DNA from: Nostoc commune NIES-4072
GTDB lineage: Bacteria > Cyanobacteriota > Cyanobacteriia > Cyanobacteriales > Nostocaceae
Direction of reading: 5' to 3'
Assembly: GCF_003113895.1 (NCBI RefSeq)
Contig: NZ_BDUD01000003.1
Span: 1-22,526 of the forward strand
DNA: 22,526 nt
Shown in pieces: positions 17,111-22,526 of this stretch. The position numbers and the translations under genes are program-made. Under the pieces are notes generated by a model, which saw nothing but the letters and a program-made list of their open reading frames with translations, was not told the DNA's origin and ran no database searches. The stretch's first letter is position 1, and each line of letters starts with the position of its first letter.

Positions 17111-17710
17111 AAATTTTCTGACTCTACACTTACGACGCTGTTGGTCGTTTGCACGATGCCCAACTTGCTCGCATGGGGGGGGATTTTACTCCAACCTGTA
17201 ATGATGCCACCGCGTACAAATCGCACTGATTTGGTGCTACTAATTGACCAGGAAGGCTCGATGGTGCCGTTTCACGATTTATCGCGGCAGTTGGTGGAAA
17301 CGGCACAACGGGGAGGACGATTGAGAACAACCAATGTATTTTATTTTCACGACTACCCTGACGAATACTTATACCGTCATCCGGCAATGCTTGATGCCAA
17401 GGCTGTTTCTGAAGTGTTGGAGCAAATTGGCGACCGAGCGGCAGTATTAATTATTAGCGATGCTGGCGCAGCACGGGGGAATTTTGACCAAGAACGGGTT
17501 GATAATACTAAGGCATGGATTGAGCAATTACAGCAATCAGTGCGTTATTTTGCTTGGCTCAACCCGATGCCTACTGAATGCTGGCGGCAAACTACTGCTG
17601 GGGAAATTGCTCGTTTTGTGCCGATGTTTGAAATGAGTTCGCAGGGAATGAATGCGGCAATTAGTGTGTTGCGGGGTCGATATATTGTATGTAGTAAAAG
17701 AGTTGGATGA
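17105..17710 (+). pseudogene. VWA-domain (CoxE-like) protein, probably 5'-truncated
   Basis: From about residue 26 the protein is native: GILLQPVMMPPR, then TDLVLLIDQEGSM. Here Asp48, Ser52 and the GSM triplet form the metal-ion-dependent adhesion site. Then come SDAGAARGNF and FAWLNPMP, and EIARFVPMFEMSSQG near the end. This order is found in cyanobacterial VWA/CoxE-like proteins, usually preceded by about 150 more residues. The first 25 residues do not look native and overlap a minus-strand transposase remnant, so the start has probably been lost to that element. A run of seven or more G (about 17176) is also a possible slip site. The gene lies 6 bp before the Uma2 gene, so they are likely one transcript. 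The role of this pair is unknown. Confidence 0.7.
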
Positions 17711-17716
17711 ATCTTT

Positions 17717-18355
17717 ATGCTTTTAGAGTTAAGACAATTGAGGATTCAACCGGGACAGCAACTGTTACTTGAGGACGTTAGCTGGCAGCAATTTGAAAAT
17801 ATTTTGGCGGAATTAGGAGAACATCGCGCTGCCAGAATTTCTTATAGTCATGGTTTTTTAGAAATTATGGTTCCCTTACCCGAACATGAAAAAGCCAAAG
17901 AAATTATTGGCGATATAGTCAAAATTTTACTGAATGAACTAAGTATCAATTATGATGCTTTAGGTTCAACCACCCTAAAAAACGAAAAAATGAGTCAGGG
18001 AGTAGAACCGGATACTTGTTTTTACATTCAAAATCAAGCGGCAGTTATTGGTAAAAATCGCATAAATTTAAGTGTAGACCCACCCCCAGACTTAGCCATA
18101 GAAATTGATTTAACTTCTCGCACGCTATTGGATAATTACCAAATTTTGGGAGTACCAGAACTTTGGCGATATGGAAAACAAGGCTTACAAATTAACGTCT
18201 TACAAGGTGGAAAATATGTAGAGTCAAATTTTAGTCCTACTTTTCCAGATATTCCGATAATTGAGCTAGTAAATCAATACGTCCAGCAAAGTCAAGTTGT
18301 TGGTAGCAGCCAAGCAATTCAAGCTTTTAGAAATTGGCTGCGGGATAATATTTAA
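17717..18355 (+). CDS. Uma2-family putative endonuclease (DUF820)
   Basis: 212 residues. The PD-(D/E)XK-like fold is seen as YSHGFLEIMVPLPEHEK (44-59), the catalytic EPDTCFYI (97-104) and DLAIEIDLTSRT (125-136, with Asp125, Glu129 and Asp131). The family is expanded in cyanobacteria; its cellular substrate is unknown. The start at 17717 follows the VWA stop by 6 bases. It appears intact. A minus-strand frame (18327-18515) overlaps its last 29 bases. Confidence 0.88.
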   Translation: MLLELRQLRIQPGQQLLLEDVSWQQFENILAELGEHRAARISYSHGFLEIMVPLPEHEKAKEIIGDIVKILLNELSINYDALGSTTLKNEKMSQGVEPDTCFYIQNQAAVIGKNRINLSVDPPPDLAIEIDLTSRTLLDNYQILGVPELWRYGKQGLQINVLQGGKYVESNFSPTFPDIPIIELVNQYVQQSQVVGSSQAIQAFRNWLRDNI

Positions 18356-18515
18356 TTGTGCCTAATAATTCTTTAATGGACAACACTTGGCGGTCGATGG
18401 CTTGGTTGTCGCTCTGATTGCCCATATCCTCAATAGAGACAGTATAAATTATCCGTCTTTCCAGCCCCCTGCTGACTAGCGATCGCCTATTCTTTTCCGA
18501 TTTCACATACTGCAT
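18327..18515 (-). CDS. Small hypothetical protein (62 aa), doubtful
   Basis: The product is basic at its start (MQYVKSEKNRRSLVSRGLERR) and then polar with a helical end. It has no clear ribosome binding site and overlaps the Uma2 3' end on the other strand. I do not recognise it. The composition is compatible with a real small protein but could be chance. Confidence 0.3.
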   Translation of the reverse strand: MQYVKSEKNRRSLVSRGLERRIIYTVSIEDMGNQSDNQAIDRQVLSIKELLGTIKYYPAANF

Positions 18516-18548
18516 TTATTGTCTTTTTTGTCAATGCGTAAGTTCTGA

Positions 18549-18974
18549 TTCCCTCATGAAGGTACTGCTTCCGCCACGCCTGTTGCCCAAAATGAAGAAT
18601 GTTTAAGTTCAGCGATCGCTAATCAGATACAGGGGCAAGCAGAACAAATTAATCCCGCTTCGTTGATGGTTGAAAATTCAGTTTCGGGTGTAGAAATCAA
18701 AGCAGTTGATGAGAGTGAAAGTTCCGCGCCACCCGTGTCACAAACTGAAAAATGGTCGCATGAGGCGATTGTTGCAAGGGCAAATATGCGACCGGAGCGG
18801 ATGCAGAAACTGAAAGTTGCGGCGAATTCAGGGCAGAATCCGGGGTTTGATTTTTTGCAGGAGTGTTGGAGTGATGATCCTGCTTTGCAGATTGTGATCA
18901 AGAAGCTGCTGGTGAAGTTTCCGCAGTGGGGGTTGGTGGCGGCGGATGGTGGGCTGGTGAAGTGGGAGGAGTAG
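18549..18974 (+). pseudogene. C-terminal fragment of an unknown protein
   Basis: The frame is open from 18549, after a stop, with no start until ATG 18663. It reads ATPVAQNEECLSSAIANQIQ, then a Ser/Glu linker, then ARANMRPERMQKLKVAANSG, DFLQECWSDDPALQIVIKKLL and GLVAADGGLVKWEE. The upstream part has the same style as the rest, so the frame probably began further left and was cut off. If it starts at 18663 the product is 103 aa. The family is not recognised; the end resembles the tail of large plasmid-borne proteins. Confidence 0.45.
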
Positions 18975-19314
18975 CGATCGCTCTGTGCTATAAAGATTTC
19001 TTAGCAGGATTAGTATAAAATTTGCTCCAACTCAATCATGTAATTTGAAATACTCCAACAGAAATTAGCTGTGATAGCAAGCCTAAATCTGGTATAAAAG
19101 ATGTGAGAAAAATCGTCGTGTTAAAAAACTTGAACTATATTATCTTCGGCGAAAAGAATGTAAAATGAATGCAATTGATAAACATCTAAAAGATTACAGT
19201 CGTTTCTAGATTTAGATGTAGTCCTCGCGTTCCTGATGTTTTTTGAAAAATAGACCACTAGGAGTCATAAAGCATGATTTATAGGGAAAATAAAACTTTT
19301 CTGGTGAGCAAGTT
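18975..19314. other. Upstream region of RTX-like gene
   Basis: A 340-bp AT-rich spacer with one HIP1 site near its start (about 18974). I see no gene or repeat. A weak TATAAA-like motif at about 19012 and another at 19092 lack good -35 partners. Confidence 0.35.
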
Positions 19315-20628
19315 ATGACTTATTCAAAAACAGTTAATTTAAATAGTCAGGGTTGGTACTTAGGCACAAACCCTTTAACTTTGTTAGGTACATGGACTAA
19401 CGATGCAGATGTAGTTAGAGTCAAGACTACTTGTATTTATGGTATCCAGGTTCTCTCCACCAATATTACTGTAAATACTTTAGGAGGTAACGACACTATT
19501 ACTGGCACTAGTACTAGCACAAAAATTGATAGTGCGGGCATCTTTAATAATGGCATCATCGATACCGAAGATGGTAAAGATATCATCTGCGGTATTAGCA
19601 CTAGTACTAAAAATCGTAGTAATGGTATCCGTAACAACGGCACCATCAATACTGGTAACGATAACGACACTATTATTGGTAATGGTAGTAGCGTTAACCT
19701 TGGTAGTAATGGTATCCGCAACGATGGCACCATCAATACTGGTAACGGGAACGATACCATGATTGGCACTGGTGACTCCTTAGTAGGCATCTTGAATTAC
19801 GACGGCATCATCGATACAGGAGATGGCAACGACACCATCACTGGTATTGGCAGTAGCGGTATCTCTAACCTGTCCGGCACCATCAAGACCGGAGATGGCA
19901 ACGACACTATCACTGCAACTGGCACTAAAGACACTGGCTTTCAAAACTATTTTGCTACCACTGATACTGGTAACGGGGACGATACAATCACTGTCACTGG
20001 CAGATTCATTGGACTGAATGGCGGCGGTATCTATACTGGTAACGGGAACGATACAATCACTGCAACTGGCACTAAAGATACTGGTATCTTTAGTACACCT
20101 AACAGCTTTATTAATACTGGTGATGGGAACGATACAATCACTGGCACTAGCAATAATACAGGTATCACCAGCTTAGGAATCATTGATACTGGGGAAGGTG
20201 AAGACATTATTATTGGACAGGCTACAGCAGCAAATGGTGGTGATGCCCACGGAATTTTCGGAGACGGAACAATCAAAACTGGCTCTGGCAACGATCAAGT
20301 CACTGCAATTAGCAGCATAGATGAAGTTCAACAGAAAGTCTCTATTGGTGGTGGAATTACTATTGAGTTAGACAGTGGTAATGACTGTTTCAAAGGGTTT
20401 GGTAGTGGAACTGTTAATGGCGGAACAGGTTTTGACACACTAGACCTGAGTGTTTTCAATCGCTCTCAACTAGTTATTTCTGGTATAAGCTCAGATAATA
20501 CCCTAAACTCGGCTAATCTCACCTTCAATAACAATGGAGATGCTATTACCCTTTCTACAACTGGGTTTGAAAGTTTTATCTTTGCCGATAGCGCTTTGTA
20601 TTACAGCAGTTTGGCAAACGCAGCATAA
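19315..20628 (+). CDS. RTX-like calcium-binding repeat protein
   Basis: 437 residues built mainly of a repeated unit of about 20-25 residues with the core NTGNGNDTITG. It is seen roughly ten to twelve times from residue 55 to 335, often alternating with GI..NNGTI. GxGxD-type motifs bind calcium and fold as a parallel beta roll, as in secreted RTX proteins. The last 90 residues (GGTGFDTLDLSVF, then FESFIFADSALYY) form the kind of C-terminal cap that follows RTX repeats. There is no N-terminal signal peptide, which fits type I export. The first 55 residues look like a beta-rich cap. GGTGAG lies about 9 bases upstream. The high internal identity suggests repeat expansion by recombination. Confidence 0.8.
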   Translation: MTYSKTVNLNSQGWYLGTNPLTLLGTWTNDADVVRVKTTCIYGIQVLSTNITVNTLGGNDTITGTSTSTKIDSAGIFNNGIIDTEDGKDIICGISTSTKNRSNGIRNNGTINTGNDNDTIIGNGSSVNLGSNGIRNDGTINTGNGNDTMIGTGDSLVGILNYDGIIDTGDGNDTITGIGSSGISNLSGTIKTGDGNDTITATGTKDTGFQNYFATTDTGNGDDTITVTGRFIGLNGGGIYTGNGNDTITATGTKDTGIFSTPNSFINTGDGNDTITGTSNNTGITSLGIIDTGEGEDIIIGQATAANGGDAHGIFGDGTIKTGSGNDQVTAISSIDEVQQKVSIGGGITIELDSGNDCFKGFGSGTVNGGTGFDTLDLSVFNRSQLVISGISSDNTLNSANLTFNNNGDAITLSTTGFESFIFADSALYYSSLANAA

Positions 20629-20985
20629 GTAAAGCTTTTTCTAGCCTCGTCTGAAAACTACCACCTAGTGATTTACCAACCCAATTTTGCCGTGTAGATC
20701 GAGCAGGGGAAGCAGAGGGAGTGTGACACGCCATGCTGTCTGTACCGTTATTTCTTTCTGTATCAACCTAGTGGACTTTAGTAGCAGTTCTGAATTCCCA
20801 CTGGTTGCATTCTGACGGATCTATTCACAATAGCTGAATTCTTCTTCAATCATTCTGAAAATTGTAACAATTCGCCAAAAATCTACATAGATTATAGTGG
20901 TATAATTTTTTTGTATTTGTCAGCGTTTTTCTCAACTCTTATTTTAACAAAAGTATTGAATCCTTAAATAAAATTTAAAACTCCC
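20629..20985. promoter_or_regulatory. Spacer before secreted-protein gene, with candidate extended -10
   Basis: No gene is visible in these 357 bases. TGGTATAAT at 20898-20906 is an extended -10 element (TGn plus TATAAT) 80 bases before the next ATG. The -35 region is weak. The rest is AT-rich. Confidence 0.4.
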
Positions 20986-21747
20986 ATGAACAAAATATCG
21001 CTTAACTACAAAGCCTCAATTATTCCTCTATTAGGTGCAATAATAGTCACCAACGGATTTTTCTCCACAGTATCGGCGCAAAATATTTCTGCTCCAGACA
21101 CTACTGATTCTGTTGCCGCCACTGTCGAAAATCAAGAGTTTCCCCAATGGGGATATTACACGGTACGGAGAGATTTTCGCAGATGTGCTTCTCCAATATG
21201 CGGTGGATATTTCATTAAGCAGGTAAACTTGAAAGCTACTCCTTGCTTAGATGGTATTTTTCGCTCCGAATGTTATGTGTCTGCAATTGATTGGAGTTCC
21301 CTGAAAGTCCCACCTTCCCAACTGGTAAAAATTCAAAATGATAGTGGTAGCCGTGTGATTCTCAGAGGTAATATCGTTCCAGTAACATTTCCTCGATTCG
21401 GTGAATTTGGGAATTTGAGAGTAAAAGAAGCTTTCTATGCCGCGACAAATGCTCCAGCAAAAGGTACTTTTGTGGCACTAAAAGACAATGGCATTCGTTG
21501 CATCACAACTCCTTGCTTCTCCACAGATAATCTGGTTCTAAATAAGCCGAAGATTTCTCAAGTTTCGTCAATCGATTTGAGTCAAACGAGTGCAACACAA
21601 AAACAACTTGACGCAGCAACAAGCGAAATTTTCGATCAAGGTTTGATTGCTGTAGGTAAAACTGAGGTAGTAGAAAACGTAGATCCAACCAAGAGAGATA
21701 CTAAGTTTGTGGCTACACAATTTTATTTGAGAGTGGAACCGAACTAA
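20986..21747 (+). CDS. Secreted protein, DUF6748-like
   Basis: 253 residues. An N-terminal signal peptide of about 32 residues has a basic start, a hydrophobic core (IIPLLGAIIVTNGFF) and a cleavage-like STVSAQ. The mature part has two Cys-rich blocks: RRDFRRCASPICGGYFIKQVN, then CLDGIFRSECYVSAIDWSSL, and later CITTPCFSTDNLVLN. This pattern (YYxVRRDxRRCxSPxCGG) fits a domain I know as DUF6748. The Cys pairs suggest disulfides outside the cytoplasm. The function is unknown. It appears intact. Confidence 0.7.
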   Translation: MNKISLNYKASIIPLLGAIIVTNGFFSTVSAQNISAPDTTDSVAATVENQEFPQWGYYTVRRDFRRCASPICGGYFIKQVNLKATPCLDGIFRSECYVSAIDWSSLKVPPSQLVKIQNDSGSRVILRGNIVPVTFPRFGEFGNLRVKEAFYAATNAPAKGTFVALKDNGIRCITTPCFSTDNLVLNKPKISQVSSIDLSQTSATQKQLDAATSEIFDQGLIAVGKTEVVENVDPTKRDTKFVATQFYLRVEPN

Positions 21748-22080
21748 AGAAATAAGGTTATCTTTGCCACTGGCTCATCCTAAAACTGTGCGATCGCCTA
21801 TCTCAAAGAAGCGTTACGCACTTGGAAGGGAGTCAAGTCAACGGAAGCCGTGTTTGTGGCAGCTTGCAAGGAAGGGAGGAAGCCGGAGGCACAACAGGCC
21901 AAGTCTACTGTGATCGCTCCCTTTAAGTGGGCGAGGCGGCAAAGGATTGTAATTGGGCTGTCTGGGAAAACTGTATAGGGTGGCCGCCGAGATACGTGCA
22001 AAATGGGACACGTTGTAAAGTTTTGTAAAGAAAGACGGTTGAAATCATTGATTTGTAGAGATTTTGAACCAAAACTAGGT
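21748..22080. other. Spacer between secreted protein and recombinase
   Basis: Contains one open frame without a start, described separately (21784-21978). The remainder (21979-22080) shows no gene; GTGGCCGCCGAG and nearby GC-rich bits are too short to interpret. A HIP1 site is at about 21790. Confidence 0.35.
21784..21978 (+). pseudogene. C-terminal fragment of an unknown plasmid-type protein
   Basis: The frame follows directly after a stop (21781-21783) and reads YLKEALRTWKGVKSTEAVFV, then QAKSTVIAPFKWARRQRIV and IGLSGKTV, ending at 21978. There is no start codon. The ordered, basic content suggests a genuine gene end rather than noise. I cannot name the parent family. Confidence 0.4.
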
Positions 22081-22526
22081 TCAGTCGAGCCAGAAATTTT
22101 GGAAGCGATCGGGAGATAGTTCTGTGTAGCGAATAGTGTGTTGAATATTCTTGTGTCCCAGATAAGCCTGAATAGCTCTAGTGTCATAACCTCTAGATGC
22201 CAGATAAAACCCACAGGCATGACGTAACATATGCGGATGCACCGATAACGCTAACCCAGCAAGAATGCCAGCACGACTAATAATGTTAAAGGCTGTGGCA
22301 GCAGCCATCGGGGTACCACGCTCAGAAACAAACAGGTAAGGGGAATTAGGATATGAGCGTTGTAGTTGTCGCAGCCACCTCAACTCTTTGGCACGTAACG
22401 GATGCGTTGAACTGATACCATGCTTGAGTCGATTGACATAGATCGTGCCACTAAAAAAATCTACCTGCTCCCATCGCAGTGCTACTAATTCTGATACCTG
22501 GAGACCGTGACGATAAGCCAGTAGAA
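22081..22526 (-). CDS. Tyrosine recombinase/integrase, C-terminal catalytic part, Arg-I replaced by Gln
   Basis: The reading frame continues off the right edge, so the N-terminal part is outside. Visible are AYRHGLQVSELVALRWEQVD, then the LKHGISSTHPLR region, HPHMLRHACGFYLASRG (the HxLRH block with the second catalytic Arg), LGHKNIQHTIRYTEL (catalytic His and the Tyr nucleophile) and a short C-terminal tail. These fit the plasmid-type XerC/XerD-like family. The first catalytic arginine, normally in HGLRxSE, is Gln (codon CAG at 22498-22500), a single-base change from CGG. The other catalytic residues are present. If the reading is right, strand cleavage should be impaired. Confidence 0.85.
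   Translation of the reverse strand, partial: LLAYRHGLQVSELVALRWEQVDFFSGTIYVNRLKHGISSTHPLRAKELRWLRQLQRSYPNSPYLFVSERGTPMAAATAFNIISRAGILAGLALSVHPHMLRHACGFYLASRGYDTRAIQAYLGHKNIQHTIRYTELSPDRFQNFWLD

Noticed and set aside
19437..20291. Minus-strand hydrophobic frames
   Set aside because: Antisense to the repeats of the RTX-like gene; their repeated Pro/Leu/Val content is the mirror of GND repeats.
21798..22220. 140-codon minus-strand frame overlapping the recombinase end
   Set aside because: It overlaps the recombinase in another frame and the fragment 21784-21978 on the opposite strand; its content has no pattern.

Overview
The window looks like accessory DNA of a filamentous, nitrogen-fixing cyanobacterium (Nostoc/Anabaena/Calothrix type). 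It has about twenty GCGATCGC (HIP1) octamers, a nitrogenase iron-protein gene, Nostoc-style short palindromic repeats, Uma2 and RTX-like genes. The gene content (a conjugative coupling protein, a toxin-antitoxin pair, ParA/ParB remnants, a DnaB-type helicase, DNA methylases, a tyrosine recombinase) suggests a plasmid or integrated plasmid-like island. It is heavily decayed: at least nine genes are truncated, frameshifted or reduced to fragments.

Layout. 1-741: end of a TraD/TraG-like coupling protein. 853-2347 (minus): an unknown gene, a 47-codon gene and a short N6-adenine methylase fragment. 2642-3231 (minus): RelE/ParE-type toxin-antitoxin pair. 3304-4127: non-coding DNA with a 175-bp MITE and a gene fragment. 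4128-7152: nifH and an XRE/periplasmic-binding-protein-type regulator, bracketed by two identical 149-bp MITEs in direct orientation. 7153-8008: ParB and ParA, each missing one end. 8681-9328: DUF1186-like gene whose 3' end runs into an insertion sequence. 9306-11327: IS1380-family element, itself broken by a frameshift, a tandem-repeat insertion and a third MITE copy. 11304-13012: ASCH-domain protein and cytosine-C5 DNA methylase whose end is replaced by the IS terminus. 13193-15708: coiled-coil protein, DnaB-like helicase and its operon partner. 15708-15856: fourth MITE copy. 15857-17710: Rpn-type, MT-A70 and transposase remnants, then a 5'-truncated VWA gene. 17717-18355: Uma2 protein. 19315-21747: RTX-like repeat protein and a secreted protein. 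22081-22526: tyrosine recombinase lacking its first catalytic arginine.

The most notable structure is the set of four sequence-identical 149-bp elements with inverted ends beginning GGGAGCAACGCGA. One copy has a perfect 9-bp target duplication, and removing it restores the reading frame of the IS1380 transposase. The other three have no target duplication, and each abuts a gene that starts or stops abruptly, which suggests that recombination between copies has reshuffled the region. Two copies enclose nifH and its putative regulator in direct orientation, so a single crossover would release a 2,876-bp circle carrying both. A second, unrelated 175-bp MITE has the same termini as the IS1380 element and a perfect 4-bp target duplication, so it is probably a derivative mobilised by that IS family.
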